Positions 30,824 to 40,405 are shown, counted from the stretch's first letter. The stretch: DNA of 64,000 bases from Pseudonocardia kunmingensis (GCF_006716445.1 NZ_VFPA01000001.1:1116001-1180000), one strand, 5' to 3'. The notes: generated by a model not told the origin, from the sequence alone. Translations and numbers: made by a program.

Positions 30824-31639
30824 GTGCCCGAGGGCGACACCGTCCACCTCACCGCGCGCCGGCTGCGCGCCGCGCTCGCCGGGCAGGTGCTGGTGCGCGG
30901 CGAGCTGCGCCACCCGCGCCTCGTCGGGCACGACCTCGCGGGCCGCACCGTGCTCGAGGTCGCCTCGGTCGGCAAGCACCTGTTCACCCGCTTCGACGAC
31001 GGGCGCAGCCTGCACAGCCACCTGCGCCTGGACGGCTCGTGGCACCTCTACCCGCCCGGCGCGCCCTGGCAGCGCCCCTCCCACCAGGCGCGCGCGGTGC
31101 TGGAGACGGACGGGCGCACCGCCGTCGGGTTCAACCTGCACGACCTGGAGCTGCTGCCCACCGGCGAGGAGGGCCGGCTGGTCGGGCACCTGGGCCCGGA
31201 CCTGCTCGATCCGGCCTGGGGCGACGCGCACGCCGCGGAGGCGTTGCGCCGGTTCACCGCGCGGGAGGCGTCCGAGCTGGGGCTGGTGCTGCTGGAGCAG
31301 CGGGTGATGGCCGGGGTCGGGAACCTCTACAAGACCGAGGTGTGCTTCCTGCTCGGGCTCTCCCCGTGGACGCTCGTCCGCGACGTCCCCGACCCGGCCG
31401 CCGCGATCGCGCTCTCGCGCGAGCTGCTGCTGCGCAACGCCGACCGTCCCCAGCAGTCCACCACCGGCGATCTCGCCCGTGGACGGCAGACCTGGGTGTT
31501 CGAGCGCGGCGGGCAGCGCTGCCGCCGCTGCGGCACCCGCATCCGCACCGCCGAGCAGGGCGACGGCGTGTACGCCCGCATCGCGTACTGGTGCCCCGCC
31601 TGCCAGCCGGGCCCGGCTCCGACCAGGATGAGGCGGTGA
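30824..31639 (+). CDS. nei: Endonuclease VIII-like DNA glycosylase (Nei family)
   Basis: The protein has 271 residues from GTG 30824. The start is fixed by chemistry: the catalytic Pro must follow the initiator Met, giving V/M-PEGDTVHLTARRL with Glu3. ASVGKHLFTRF carries the conserved Lys, QRVMAGVGNLYKTEVCF is the H2TH region, and CRRCGTRIRTAEQGDGVYARIAYWCPAC is the zinc finger. It removes oxidised pyrimidines and cleaves the abasic site. The stop overlaps the next gene's GTG, so both are co-transcribed although functionally unrelated. Confidence 0.93.
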   Translation: MPEGDTVHLTARRLRAALAGQVLVRGELRHPRLVGHDLAGRTVLEVASVGKHLFTRFDDGRSLHSHLRLDGSWHLYPPGAPWQRPSHQARAVLETDGRTAVGFNLHDLELLPTGEEGRLVGHLGPDLLDPAWGDAHAAEALRRFTAREASELGLVLLEQRVMAGVGNLYKTEVCFLLGLSPWTLVRDVPDPAAAIALSRELLLRNADRPQQSTTGDLARGRQTWVFERGGQRCRRCGTRIRTAEQGDGVYARIAYWCPACQPGPAPTRMRR

Positions 31640-32928
31640 GCACCGACACCCCGAGCAGTACGTCGTCGCGGTTCCTCGTCGTCGCACTCTGCTGCGTCAC
31701 GATCGTGATCGACGGCTACGACCTCATCGTCTACGGCACGGTCGTGCCCACGCTGGTCGACGGCTCCGCCGAGTGGACGCTCACCGCGCCCCAGGCCGGG
31801 CGCATCGGCGCGTACGCGCTGGTCGGGATGTTGATCGGAGCGATGGTGATCGGCACGATCACCGACGTCGTCGGCCGGCGGCGCATCATGCTGGGCTGCA
31901 TCGCGTGGTTCTCGGTGGCGATGGCGCTCGCCGCCGCCGCGCCGACGCCCGAGCTGTTCGGCGCCGCCCGGTTCGTCGCGGGGATCGGGCTCGGCGGCGT
32001 GGTCCCGACGGCGATCGCGCTCACCATCGAGTACGCCCACCCGCGCCACCGGAGCACGACGAACGCGGTGATGTTCTCCGGCTACTCGATCGGCGGGATC
32101 GCCGCCGCGCTCGTCGCGATCATGGTCATCCCGAGCCTCGGGTGGCGCGCGATGTTCTGGATCGGCGCCGCCCTCGGCGCGCTGCTGCTGCCGGTGGCGT
32201 GGCGCCTGCTGCCGGAGTCGGCGAGCTACCTGCTCGCGCGGGGCCGCGAGGCCGAGGCCCGCGCGCTCGCCGACCGCTTCGGCCTGACGCTCGAGCAGCC
32301 GGCGGCACCGGCCGAGGACGCCGGCGCGGCGAGCACGCTGAAGCGGCTCGTCGCCCCGAACCTGGTCCGGGGCACGCTGCTGTTCTGGCTCGGCACCGGG
32401 GTCGGCCTGCTGCTCGTGTACGGGCTGAACACCTGGCTCGCGCAGATCATGCGCGAGGCCGGCTACCCGCTGGGCTCGGCACTGGCGTTCCTGCTCGTGC
32501 TGAACCTGGGCGCGATCGTGGGCACCCCGCTGCTCGGCGCGGTCGCCGACCGGGTCGGCTCCAAGCCCGTGACCGTGGGGATGTTCCTCGTCGCGGCCCT
32601 GTGCATCTTCCTGCTCAGCGTGCCGCTCCCGGCACCGCTGCTGTTCGTGCTGGTCGGCGTCGCGGGCGCGTGCACGATCGGCACGACCATCCTCGTCAAC
32701 GCCTACACCGCGGCCTACTACCCGGTCGACATGCGGGCCACCGGGCTGGGCTGGGCGTTGGGCGTCGGCCGGCTCGGCGCCATCCTCGGCCCGCTGTACG
32801 GCGGCGCGGTGCTCGCGTCCGGCTGGGGCATCGAGGCGAACTTCTACGCGTTCGCCGTGCCCGCGCTGCTCGGGGCGCTCGCCATGCTGTTCGTCCCGGC
32901 GAGGGGCACGAGCGCCGTCGCGACGTAG
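31636..32928 (+). CDS. MFS aromatic-acid:H+ symporter (AAHS family)
   Basis: The protein has 430 residues from GTG 31636, overlapping nei by four bases. Twelve helices are seen. The first-helix DGYDLIVYGTVVP is the AAHS hallmark, where the Asp is needed for substrate transport in PcaK-like carriers. ITDVVGRRRIMLGC is the loop 2-3 motif, and RFVAGIGLGGVVPTAIALTIEY follows. It probably imports benzoate- or protocatechuate-type acids. The FAD monooxygenase 0.8 kb downstream could use an aromatic substrate, but that link is only proximity. Confidence 0.88.
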   Translation: MSTDTPSSTSSRFLVVALCCVTIVIDGYDLIVYGTVVPTLVDGSAEWTLTAPQAGRIGAYALVGMLIGAMVIGTITDVVGRRRIMLGCIAWFSVAMALAAAAPTPELFGAARFVAGIGLGGVVPTAIALTIEYAHPRHRSTTNAVMFSGYSIGGIAAALVAIMVIPSLGWRAMFWIGAALGALLLPVAWRLLPESASYLLARGREAEARALADRFGLTLEQPAAPAEDAGAASTLKRLVAPNLVRGTLLFWLGTGVGLLLVYGLNTWLAQIMREAGYPLGSALAFLLVLNLGAIVGTPLLGAVADRVGSKPVTVGMFLVAALCIFLLSVPLPAPLLFVLVGVAGACTIGTTILVNAYTAAYYPVDMRATGLGWALGVGRLGAILGPLYGGAVLASGWGIEANFYAFAVPALLGALAMLFVPARGTSAVAT

Positions 32929-32939
32929 CGCGCCCGGCG

Positions 32940-33659
32940 TCAGCCGCAGGAACGGGCGCGGACCAGCAGGTCGGCGCCGTCGAGGATGAGGCGCAGACCG
33001 ACGTCGAGGGCCTGGTCCTGCGTGCCGTGCGCGGCGACCGACGCGAGGGCCGCCGCCAGCGCCGGGAACCGGTCCTCCCGGCCGCGGACGAGCGCGTCGA
33101 GCGTGGCGCCCATCGCCTGCTCCGGAGGGCCGCCGGACGCGGCGGCGCCCTGCTGGGCGATCGAGCGGACGTGGCCGACGAGGGTGACGGCGACGTCGAG
33201 CGCCTCGCCGCCGTCGAGCCCGGTGCCGTCGAGGGCTGCGATGGCCTGCTCCATCCAGCCCAGCTCGTGCGGGCCCATCGCACGGGCGCCCACGGTGCTC
33301 TCCAGCGTCCACGGGTGCTGCCAGAACCGGTCGAACAGCCGGCGGGCCCATCCGTCGAGCCGCGGCCGCCAGCCGCCGTCGACGGCCTCGAGGCGCGGCG
33401 GTTCGCCGATGGCCGTGTCGGTCATGAGCGCGATGAGCTCGACCTTGCCGGGCACGTACCGGTACAGCGCCATCTTGGTGACGCCGAGCGCGCCGGCGAC
33501 GCGCTGCATGGTCACGCCGGCGAGGCCCTCCGCATCGGCGATCCCGATCGCGGCCCGCGCGATCGCGTCGGGTGTCAGGGTCGGCCGGGGACCCCGGGTG
33601 GACGGAGGGCGCTCGCCCCACAGCAGGGCGACGGCCCGGTCGTGCTCGCTCGTTGCCAC
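32940..33659 (-). CDS. TetR-family regulator (TetR_C_1-like)
   Basis: The protein has 239 residues from GTG 33659, preceded by GAGGAG. The HTH at about residues 30-70 is IARAAIGIADAEGLAGVTMQRVAGALGVTKMALYRYVPGK, followed by the long C-terminal domain typical of tetracycline-repressor relatives. It is divergent from a FAD monooxygenase gene. The 75-bp gap contains an ACTGTGTC/GACACAGT dyad, so it very likely represses that gene and itself. The ligand is unknown; a phenolic or polyketide compound would fit the partner enzyme. Confidence 0.9.
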   Translation of the reverse strand: MATSEHDRAVALLWGERPPSTRGPRPTLTPDAIARAAIGIADAEGLAGVTMQRVAGALGVTKMALYRYVPGKVELIALMTDTAIGEPPRLEAVDGGWRPRLDGWARRLFDRFWQHPWTLESTVGARAMGPHELGWMEQAIAALDGTGLDGGEALDVAVTLVGHVRSIAQQGAAASGGPPEQAMGATLDALVRGREDRFPALAAALASVAAHGTQDQALDVGLRLILDGADLLVRARSCG

Positions 33660-33690
33660 ATCGCTCCTCGCAGACCTACTGCGTCCACCA

Positions 33691-33714
33691 TATACTGTGT
33701 CCTTCAGACACAGT
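33691..33714. promoter_or_regulatory. Promoter -10 and TetR operator of the FAD monooxygenase gene
   Basis: TATACT at 33691-33696 is a good -10 hexamer for the rightward gene. It overlaps a perfect 8-bp dyad, ACTGTGTC (33694-33701) and GACACAGT (33707-33714), with a 5-bp centre. Binding there would exclude RNA polymerase. The start codon at 33735 leaves a leader of about 30 nt containing GAGG. No convincing -35 is seen. Confidence 0.75.
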
Positions 33715-33734
33715 TTCGATCCGAGGTGGCCCCC

Positions 33735-34961
33735 ATGAACATCCTCCCGCTGCGCGGTCTGCGCGTCCTCGTCTCCGGCGCGGGCGTCGCCGGCCCGTCC
33801 CTGGCCTTCTGGCTCTCGCGGTACGGCGCCACGACCACCGTCGTCGAGAGCGCACGTGCGCTGCGCACCAGCGGGTTCGCGGTCGACTTCCGCGGCCCGA
33901 CCCATCTCGGCGTCCTCGCGGCCATGGGTGTGCTCGACGAGCTGCGCTCCGTCCAGACGCACGGCGGCGCCTCGAGCTGCGTCGACGAGCACGGGCGGGA
34001 GATCTTCGGGCTGCCGGCCGAGTTCGCCGGCGGCGACATCGAGGTCCGGCGCCGGGACCTGTCCCGGGTGCTCCACGACCGCAGCGCCGAGCGTGCCGAG
34101 TACCTGTTCGGCGACTCCGTCACGGCTCTGACGCAGACCGCCGACGGAGTGCACGTCGACCTCGCGCGCGGCGCCTCCCGCACCGTCGACCTCGTCGTCG
34201 GCGCCGACGGGATCCACTCCGGTGTGCGACGCCTCGCCTTCGGCGACGAGTCGCGCTACGTGCGGCACCTGGGCTACCACCTCGCCGGCTGGGACCTCCC
34301 GACCGACGCCGTGGCCGACCCCCGGCTGCGCACCACGCCCCAGCAGTACAACGTGCCCGGACGGATGGCGAGCGTCTCCCTCGACGACCGGGACCCCGAA
34401 CGCGCCGGCGCGTTCCTCGTCTTCGCCGCACCCCGCCTGGAGTACGACCCCACCGACATCGACCGCCAGAAGGAGCTGGTCGCCGGCGCGTTCGCCGGTG
34501 TGGGCTGGCTCGTGCCGCAGCTGCTCGAGACGCTGCCGGGGGCGGCGGAGCTGTACTTCGACGCGATCAGCCGCGTGAGCGTCCCGCGGTGGTCCACCGG
34601 GCGCGTCGCCCTGCTCGGCGACGCCGCCACCGGCGTCACGCTCGGCGGCATGGGTGTGGGCGCCGCCGTCGTCGGCGCCCACGTGCTGGCCGGGGAGCTC
34701 GCTGCCGCGCAGGGCGATCACCGCGCGGCGTTCGCCGCCTACGAACGGCGGATGCGCGCCTACACCGGGCGCTGGCAGCGCGGCGCCGCCCCCGGCGAGT
34801 TCCTCGCGCCGTCCACCGCCACCCGGTTGTGGCTGCGCAACGCCCTGCTGCGGACGAGGCTGGTGCAGCGGCTGCTCGTCGCGAGCACGAGGTCGATCGC
34901 CACGGAGCTCGACCTCCCCGCCTACCCGGTGCCCGCGGACGAGCCCGGGCTCGCCGCGTAG
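33735..34961 (+). CDS. FAD-dependent monooxygenase (aromatic hydroxylase type, PHBH fold)
   Basis: The protein has 408 residues from ATG 33735, with GAGG upstream. LRVLVSGAGVAGPSLAFWLSRYG is the FAD Rossmann motif, DLVVGADGIHSGVRR the DG motif, and RVALLGDAATGVTLGGMGVGAAVVGA the GD motif with the pyrophosphate site. The set defines group A flavoprotein monooxygenases, including TetX-like and polyketide hydroxylases. The adjacent TetR regulator and operator suggest inducible detoxification or catabolism. TetX-like tetracycline inactivation is conceivable but not shown. Confidence 0.88.
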   Translation: MNILPLRGLRVLVSGAGVAGPSLAFWLSRYGATTTVVESARALRTSGFAVDFRGPTHLGVLAAMGVLDELRSVQTHGGASSCVDEHGREIFGLPAEFAGGDIEVRRRDLSRVLHDRSAERAEYLFGDSVTALTQTADGVHVDLARGASRTVDLVVGADGIHSGVRRLAFGDESRYVRHLGYHLAGWDLPTDAVADPRLRTTPQQYNVPGRMASVSLDDRDPERAGAFLVFAAPRLEYDPTDIDRQKELVAGAFAGVGWLVPQLLETLPGAAELYFDAISRVSVPRWSTGRVALLGDAATGVTLGGMGVGAAVVGAHVLAGELAAAQGDHRAAFAAYERRMRAYTGRWQRGAAPGEFLAPSTATRLWLRNALLRTRLVQRLLVASTRSIATELDLPAYPVPADEPGLAA

Positions 34962-35031
34962 CCGTCGGCCCCTCGGACGCCGACGCCGCCCGGCCCCGGG
35001 TGGGGCGGGCGGCGTCGGGACGTGCGGCGAC

Positions 35032-35838
35032 TCAGGCGGTGCCGGGCTGCTGCTGCTTGTTCAGCTTGGTGGGGGCGGCGGCGGGGTCGCCGGAGGTGAC
35101 CTCCCCGGCCACGGAGCCGCCCTGCAGCGACGCGCGGATCTGCTCGAGGCGGTTCGCCCCCGCCATGTCCACCGTGGCCTGCTGGACCTCCAGCATGCGG
35201 CCCTGCACCGAGTTCTGCGCCAGCTCGGCCGAGCCGATCGCGTTGGCGTAGCGCCGCTCGATCTTCTCGCGCACATCCTCCAGCGACGGGGTGCTCCCCG
35301 GCGACGCGAGCTCCGTCATCTGCCGCAGCGAGGCGGCGGCCTGCTCCTGCATCTTGGCCTGCTCGAGCTGGCTGAGCAGCTTGGTGCGCTCGGCGATCTT
35401 CTGCTGCAACATCATCGAGTTGCGCTCGACGGCCTGCTTGGCCTGCCCGGCGGCCTGGATCGCCTGGTCGTGCAGCGTCTTGAGGTCCTCGACGGACTGC
35501 TCAGCGCTGACGAGCTGGGTGGCGGCCATCTGCGCCGCCTGCTCGTACTGCTGGGCCTTCGTCTCGTCGCCGGCGGCGCGGGCCTGGTCGGCGAGCACGA
35601 GCGCCTGCCGCGCTTGGGCCTGGAGCTTCTCGATCTCACCGAGCTGGCGGTTGAGCTTCATCTCGAGCTGACGCTGGTTGCCGATCACCGCGGCGGCCTG
35701 CTGGGACAGCGACTGGTGCTGACGCTGGGCGTCCTCGATGGCCTGCTGGATCTGCACCTTCGGGTCGGCGTACTCGTCGACCTTGGACGAGAACAGCGCC
35801 ATCAGGTACTTCCAGGCCTTCGTGAAACCGTTGGCCAT
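35032..35838 (-). CDS. pspA: PspA/IM30 family membrane-stress protein
   Basis: The protein has 268 residues from ATG 35838, with GGAGGG upstream. An amphipathic N-terminus ([22 protein letters not shown]) precedes long coiled-coil helices rich in Gln and Ala (residues about 25-190), as in ESCRT-III-like PspA/Vipp1. It corresponds to Rv2744c (35-kDa antigen). It binds stressed membrane from the cytoplasm. In mycobacteria pspA follows clgR in one operon; here the same order holds with a 307-bp gap and a hairpin between them. Confidence 0.93.
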   Translation of the reverse strand: MANGFTKAWKYLMALFSSKVDEYADPKVQIQQAIEDAQRQHQSLSQQAAAVIGNQRQLEMKLNRQLGEIEKLQAQARQALVLADQARAAGDETKAQQYEQAAQMAATQLVSAEQSVEDLKTLHDQAIQAAGQAKQAVERNSMMLQQKIAERTKLLSQLEQAKMQEQAAASLRQMTELASPGSTPSLEDVREKIERRYANAIGSAELAQNSVQGRMLEVQQATVDMAGANRLEQIRASLQGGSVAGEVTSGDPAAAPTKLNKQQQPGTA

Positions 35839-36072
35839 CTGCTCCGCCCTCCGAGTGCGACGCGCTCGCCGCTGCCTGTCCGTGTCCGTTCCGGCTGCCC
35901 GGCCTGCCGGCCGGGTGCGCTGCGCCCCATCGTGGCACCGACGCGGCCCGGCTTCCACCGATCCGCGACGATATCGGGGATCATCCGGAGGTCACCGTGG
36001 GGGCAACCCGGACCTCAGGCTACCGGCCCGACCCCGAGAACGCCGACGCACGCACGCACCCATCACCGCACG

Positions 36073-36124
36073 TTGGAGCCTTACCGCTGTCCTCGGGCGC
36101 GCGAGAGCAGCAGTAGGGCTCCAA
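36073..36124. terminator. Hairpin downstream of clgR
   Basis: TTGGAGCC (36073-36080) and GGCTCCAA (36117-36124) form a perfect outer 8-bp stem. The inner strands ACCGCTG-CCTC and GAG-GCAGC-GT pair imperfectly around GGGCGCGC. Read leftward it starts about 20 bp after the clgR stop at 36146. It is a likely terminator or processing hairpin that would separate clgR from pspA. Confidence 0.65.
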
Positions 36125-36145
36125 GGTGCTGACGATGCGTGCGCC

Positions 36146-36568
36146 CTACGCGGCGCGTACCGAGGCCAGGGCCACGGGCTGCGGGCTCTTCGGCTGCTGC
36201 GGCACGTGGCGCGGGGCGACCGGCGCCACCGGGGACATCGCGGGGATCGGCTCGTCGGCCCCGGACGCCAGGCGCAGGTCCATCTGCCGCAGGCCCACCG
36301 GGCGGCGCAGGCGCGCGGCCTCGGCCGTGACCGCCTCCGCCGCGATGGCTTCCGCCGCCTCGGCGAGCAGGTCGCTCAGCGCGATCTCGAGCGCCTCGCA
36401 GATGGCGGCGAGCAGCTCGCTGGAAGGTTCCTTGCGGCCACGCTCCACCTCGGAGAGGTACCCCAGGCTCACCCGGGCACGGCGCGACACGTCCCGCAGG
36501 GTGCGCCGCCGCGCCGTGCGCACACGTCGCAGGCTGCCGCCGATCGCCTCCCGCATCAGCACCGCCAT
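36146..36568 (-). CDS. clgR: ClgR-type XRE transcriptional regulator
   Basis: The protein has 140 residues from ATG 36568, with GGAGGGT upstream. The HTH, residues about 8-65, contains [52 protein letters not shown], nearly identical in layout to ClgR, the activator of clp protease and stress genes. A variable Pro/Ala-rich tail ends in VALASVRAA. Small apolar C-termini of this kind are typical of ClgR, which is itself a Clp substrate. It sits between pgsA and pspA exactly as in Mycobacterium (Rv2745c). Confidence 0.92.
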   Translation of the reverse strand: MAVLMREAIGGSLRRVRTARRRTLRDVSRRARVSLGYLSEVERGRKEPSSELLAAICEALEIALSDLLAEAAEAIAAEAVTAEAARLRRPVGLRQMDLRLASGADEPIPAMSPVAPVAPRHVPQQPKSPQPVALASVRAA

Positions 36569-36711
36569 GCGACCCTCCTCGCTCGTCCGCCGGCACGCCC
36601 GCACACCGCGGCCGGTGAGATCACCGTACCGACTCCGCGCCCGCCGCGTCCCCGCACGACGCGGTCCGGCGCGTACGCCCACGGCGAACACGGGGGTGCG
36701 CGCCGGTCCGA

Positions 36712-37323
36712 TCAGCGCGTGTCGGGCACGGCGGCAGCAGCCGCGGCGCGCAACCGCACGGCGCGCAGCACGTAGTCCAGCCCGGTGAGGACGGTCAGGG
36801 CGAGGGCGATCCCGAGCACCGTCCAGCGCGCGACCTCGACCGGCCCGGTGACGCCGAGCAGCTCCGGCAGCGGCAGCAGGTACAGCCCGATGGCCACCGC
36901 CTGGCACAGGGTCTTCGCCTTGCCGCCGCGGCTCGCGGGGATGATCCCGTGCCGCAGGACCCAGAACCGCAGCACGGTGATGCCCAGCTCCCGGCCCATG
37001 ATCACGATCGTGACCCACCACGGGATCTCGGCCAGCACCGAGAGCCCGATGAGCGCCGCCCCGGTGAGCGCCTTGTCCGCGATCGGGTCGGCGATCGTGC
37101 CGAACGCCGTGACGAGGCCGCGGCTGCGCGCCAGCTCCCCGTCGAACCGGTCGGTGATCGCCGCGAGCGCGAAAACACCCGTGGCCGCCAGGCGCCAGCC
37201 GGTGTCGCCACCGTCCTCGACGAACAGCACGACGAGGAACACCGGCACCAGCAGGAGCCGGACACCGGTGAGGACGTTCGCGATGTTCAGCAGCGGGGGC
37301 GGGTTCGCCGGGGCAGAGCTCAC
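36712..37323 (-). CDS. pgsA: CDP-diacylglycerol-glycerol-3-phosphate 3-phosphatidyltransferase
   Basis: The protein has 203 residues from GTG 37323, overlapping the rimO stop (GTGA). The CDP-alcohol phosphotransferase signature DG-x2-AR-x8-G-x3-D-x3-D is complete in [20 protein letters not shown] and the following IAD. About five to six membrane helices are present. It makes phosphatidylglycerol phosphate at the membrane. It corresponds to pgsA3 (Rv2746c) by position. Confidence 0.93.
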   Translation of the reverse strand: MSSAPANPPPLLNIANVLTGVRLLLVPVFLVVLFVEDGGDTGWRLAATGVFALAAITDRFDGELARSRGLVTAFGTIADPIADKALTGAALIGLSVLAEIPWWVTIVIMGRELGITVLRFWVLRHGIIPASRGGKAKTLCQAVAIGLYLLPLPELLGVTGPVEVARWTVLGIALALTVLTGLDYVLRAVRLRAAAAAAVPDTR

Positions 37324-38789
37324 CCGGGCCCCCGGCCGGCTCCGGACGCGGCGAGCGCGCTCGACGCCACGGTCTCCCGCGGCGAGACGACGAGGTCGGC
37401 GCCCTCGGTGCCGACGACGACGGCCCGCACGAGCTCGCCGGGTCCGAGCCCGGAACCGCGCTCGAGCACGCACTCGCCGTCGACCTCGGGCGCCTGGTGG
37501 TCGGCGCGCCCGGTGCACTCGAAGTCGTCGTCCTCCGCGGCCTCGACGAGCACCGTGACCTCGGTGCCGACCCGGTCCTCGGCCCGCTGCGCCATCAGCT
37601 CGTCGACGAGCGAGGTGATCCGCTCGACGCGGGCGGCGACCTCCTCGGTCGGGAGCTTGCCGTCGTAGCCGGCCGCCTCGGTGCCGTCCTCGTCGGAGTA
37701 GCCGAAGACGCCCACCGCGTCCAGCCGCGCGCCGGTCAGGAACGCCTCCAGCTCGGCGAGGTCCTCCTCCGTCTCGCCGGGGAAGCCGACGATCACGTTG
37801 CTGCGGATCCCGGCCTCGGGGGCGAGCGCGCGGATGCGCTCGCAGAGCGCGAGGAAGTCCTCCCGCGAGCCGAACCGGCGCATCCGGCGCAGCACCGCGG
37901 GGCTCGCGTGCTGGAACGACAGGTCGAAGTAGGGCGCGACGCCCGGCGTGGTGGCGATGACCTCCAGCAGGTCCGGGCGCAGCTCGGCGGGCTGCAGGTA
38001 GGACACCCGCACCCGGTCGATGCCCGGCACGTGCGTCAGGCGGGGCAGGAGGCGGGCCAGCGCGCTGGTGCCGCCGGGCAGGTCCTTGCCGTAGGAGGTG
38101 GAGTTCTCGCTGACGAGCACGAGCTCGCGCACGCCGTGCATGCCCAGCCACGCCGCCTCGGCGACGACGTCGTCCGGCGGGCGCGACACGAACGCCCCGC
38201 GGAAGGACGGGATCGCGCAGAACGCGCAGCGGCGGTCGCAGCCGGAGGCGAGCTTCAGCGGGGCCACGGGCGCGTCGGACAGCCGCGTGCGCGCGAGGTT
38301 CGGCACCCAGGCGTGGCCGGGGACCGCGACGTCGTTCGCGGCCGCCGGGCGCTCCACGGGGGAGATCGGCAGCAACGTGCGCCGGTCGACCGGGACGTGC
38401 GGGGCGGGCGCGTGACCGCCGAGGACGTCGCCGAGCCGCTCGGCGAGCTCGGGGTAGGCGTCGAAGCCGAGCACGGCGTCGGCCTCGGGCAGGTTCTCGG
38501 CCAGCTCCGCGCCGTAGCGCTCGGCGAGGCAGCCGACGGCCACGACCTTCGCGCCGCGGGGCGCCGCCGCGTCGGAGGCCGCCAGCAGGGTGTCGATGGA
38601 GTCCTTCTTGGCCTGCTCGACGAAGCCGCAGGTGTTGACGACGATCACATCGGCGGTGCCGGAGTCGGCGTCGACCAGCTCCCACCCGCTGCCGGTCAAC
38701 CGACCGGCGAGCTCCTCCGAGTCGACCTCGTTGCGGGCACAGCCGAGGGTGAGCAGGGCGGCACGCCGCGGAGCGTCGGGTTCGGGCAC
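37320..38789 (-). CDS. rimO: Ribosomal protein S12 methylthiotransferase RimO
   Basis: The protein has 489 residues from GTG 38789 (GTG 38795 also possible). The N-terminal MTTase domain has the three cluster cysteines in [23 protein letters not shown] and AVGCLAERY. The radical SAM cluster motif is CDRRCAFC (CxxxCxxC). A TRAM domain closes the protein ([31 protein letters not shown]). It adds a methylthio group to Asp of S12. It is translationally coupled to pgsA. Confidence 0.95.
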   Translation of the reverse strand: MPEPDAPRRAALLTLGCARNEVDSEELAGRLTGSGWELVDADSGTADVIVVNTCGFVEQAKKDSIDTLLAASDAAAPRGAKVVAVGCLAERYGAELAENLPEADAVLGFDAYPELAERLGDVLGGHAPAPHVPVDRRTLLPISPVERPAAANDVAVPGHAWVPNLARTRLSDAPVAPLKLASGCDRRCAFCAIPSFRGAFVSRPPDDVVAEAAWLGMHGVRELVLVSENSTSYGKDLPGGTSALARLLPRLTHVPGIDRVRVSYLQPAELRPDLLEVIATTPGVAPYFDLSFQHASPAVLRRMRRFGSREDFLALCERIRALAPEAGIRSNVIVGFPGETEEDLAELEAFLTGARLDAVGVFGYSDEDGTEAAGYDGKLPTEEVAARVERITSLVDELMAQRAEDRVGTEVTVLVEAAEDDDFECTGRADHQAPEVDGECVLERGSGLGPGELVRAVVVGTEGADLVVSPRETVASSALAASGAGRGPG

Positions 38790-38832
38790 GCGCACCAGGG
38801 TATCGGCAGCGGTTGATCTAATCTGACGGGTC

Positions 38833-39330
38833 GTGGCAGAGGTGGTTGTCCGGCGGGCGCGCACCGCGGACGTCGGGACGATCAAACAGCTCGTGGACGC
38901 CTACGCGGGCCGGGTGCTCCTGGCCAAGGAGATGATCACCCTCTACGAGTCCGTGCCCGAGTTCCTCGTGGCCGAGCTCGACGGCGAGGTCGTCGGGTGC
39001 GGGGCGCTGCACGTGCTCTGGGAGGACCTCGGCGAGATCCGCACGGTCGCGGTGGACCCGCGCGTCGTCGGCCGCGGCGTCGGCCACGCCATCGTCTCCG
39101 CGCTCGTCGACGGAGCGCGCGAGCTGGGCCTGCAGCGGCTGTTCGTGCTGACGTTCGAGCGGCAGTTCTTCGGCAGGCACGGCTTCGTGGAGATCGACGG
39201 CACGCCCGTGGAACCCGACGTCTTCGCCGCGATGCTGCGCTCCTACGACACCGGCGTGGCGGAGTTCCTGGACCTGGCGCACGTGAAACCCAACACGCTG
39301 GGCAACGTGCGGATGCTGCTGCACCTGTAG
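38833..39330 (+). CDS. argA: Amino-acid N-acetyltransferase (ArgA, single-domain GNAT type)
   Basis: The protein has 165 residues from GTG 38833. The GNAT core is [42 protein letters not shown], with [13 protein letters not shown] after it. Family and position match Rv2747, the short ArgA that acetylates glutamate or glutamine at the first step of arginine synthesis and lacks the kinase-like domain. It is divergent from rimO across 43 bp. Confidence 0.88.
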   Translation: MAEVVVRRARTADVGTIKQLVDAYAGRVLLAKEMITLYESVPEFLVAELDGEVVGCGALHVLWEDLGEIRTVAVDPRVVGRGVGHAIVSALVDGARELGLQRLFVLTFERQFFGRHGFVEIDGTPVEPDVFAAMLRSYDTGVAEFLDLAHVKPNTLGNVRMLLHL

Positions 39331-39371
39331 AGGCACCCCGATGGTCGGGGTCCGCGCGTAGCCTCCCGGGT

Positions 39372-40217
39372 ATGGCCGCCCCGGTCCTCGAGAGCGCGTT
39401 CCGCGCCTGCTGGCGCACGCCCGCGGCGCCGCTGCGGCCGTACGTGAGCGCGTACACGGGCTACCGGCAGGAGGCCGCACCCCCGTCGGTCCACCAGGGC
39501 GTGGCCTCGGCGCACCTGACCTTCCTGATCTGCCTCGACGGCCGCGTCGAGGTGCTCACCAACGCCGATCCGAGCAAGCCGCCGGGCAGCTTCGTCTCCG
39601 CGGTCGGCGGGCTGCACGACGCGCCGGCCCGCATCGCCCAGGGCGAGCCGCAGACCGGCTTGCAGCTGCGGCTCACCTGGCGCGGCGCACGGGCGCTGCT
39701 GGGGGTGCCCGCCGGGGCGCTGGCAGGCGACACCGTCGGTCTCGACGCGCTGCTGGGCCGCCGCGCGGCCGCCGTCACCGACCGGCTGGCCTCCGCCGAC
39801 GGCTGGCCGGAGCGGTTCGCCCTGCTCGACGACGAGCTCACGGCGCTGCTGGCCGACGGGCCCGGTGAGCGCGGTGTGCGACCGGAGGTGGGGTACGCGT
39901 GGGACCGGCTCACCGCCACCGGTGGCACCCTGCGCGTCGAGGAGCTCGCCCGCGAGCTGGGCTGGAGCCGGCGCCACCTCACGGAGAAGTTCCGCACCGA
40001 GACCGGGCTCGGGCTCAAGGCGGCGGCGCGGCTGATCCGCTTCGAGGCCGCCTGCGACCGGCTGCGAGCCCCGGACCGCCCTTCGCTGGCCCAGGTGGCG
40101 GCGGAGGCGGGCTACGCCGACCAGGCGCACCTGTCCCGCGACTTCCGCGACCTGGCGGGCGAGCCGGCGACGAAGTGGCTCTCCCCCCGCCTGCCGAACG
40201 GCGCTCTCGTCGGCTAG
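39372..40217 (+). CDS. AraC-family regulator
   Basis: The protein has 281 residues from ATG 39372. The N-terminal domain (residues 1-170, with SAHLTFLICLDGRVEVLTN) is of the DUF6597/cupin-like sensor type. The C-terminal AraC double HTH, about 180-270, includes LRVEELARELGWSRRHLTEKFRTETGLGLKAAARLIRFE and LAQVAAEAGYADQAHLSRDFRDLAGEPATKW. The last residues, PNGALVG, and the TAG stop are supplied by a dispersed-palindrome arm and by the inverted-repeat element at 40214, so the native C-terminus may have been altered. Confidence 0.9.
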   Translation: MAAPVLESAFRACWRTPAAPLRPYVSAYTGYRQEAAPPSVHQGVASAHLTFLICLDGRVEVLTNADPSKPPGSFVSAVGGLHDAPARIAQGEPQTGLQLRLTWRGARALLGVPAGALAGDTVGLDALLGRRAAAVTDRLASADGWPERFALLDDELTALLADGPGERGVRPEVGYAWDRLTATGGTLRVEELARELGWSRRHLTEKFRTETGLGLKAAARLIRFEAACDRLRAPDRPSLAQVAAEAGYADQAHLSRDFRDLAGEPATKWLSPRLPNGALVG

Positions 40218-40405
40218 TGTCCCCCGCCGGAAGTTCGCTGGGTAAGTCGGTGGATCCAGGTTCGCGCTGCGTGTGCCGGGCGGCGGGCCTCGTACCGGGC
40301 GTACTCGGCTCGTCGACCGGTGCGCGCAGCGTGGAGGTGGGCCGCCGAATTATTCGGCGGGCTTCCGGCGGGGGACACTAGGGGCAGACGAAGGTGCCGT
40401 TCGTC
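40196..40405. repeat. Dispersed palindrome, copy 4, split by an insertion
   Basis: The left arm CGAACGGCGCTCTCGTCGG-like sequence (40196-40213) and right arm GACGAAGGTGCCGTTCGTC (40387-40405) match the arms of copies 1-3 with a few changes. The 173 bp between them replace the normal 7-9-bp loop, and 168 bp of that is an inverted-repeat element. The arms are read as the final codons of the two converging genes (PNGALVG and TNGTFVC). Confidence 0.7.
40214..40381. mobile_element. 168-bp MITE-like element with perfect 20-bp terminal inverted repeats
   Basis: The left end CTAGTGTCCCCCGCCGGAAG (40214-40233) is the exact reverse complement of 40362-40381. The interior has no coding frame but more symmetry: CCGCCGAA/TTCGGCGG at 40342-40360, and CGCTGCG/CGCAGCG arms around 40266 and 40328, so the whole could fold on itself. 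CTAG at each end may be a duplicated target or part of the repeat. No transposase is nearby, so mobilisation would be in trans. Confidence 0.72.
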
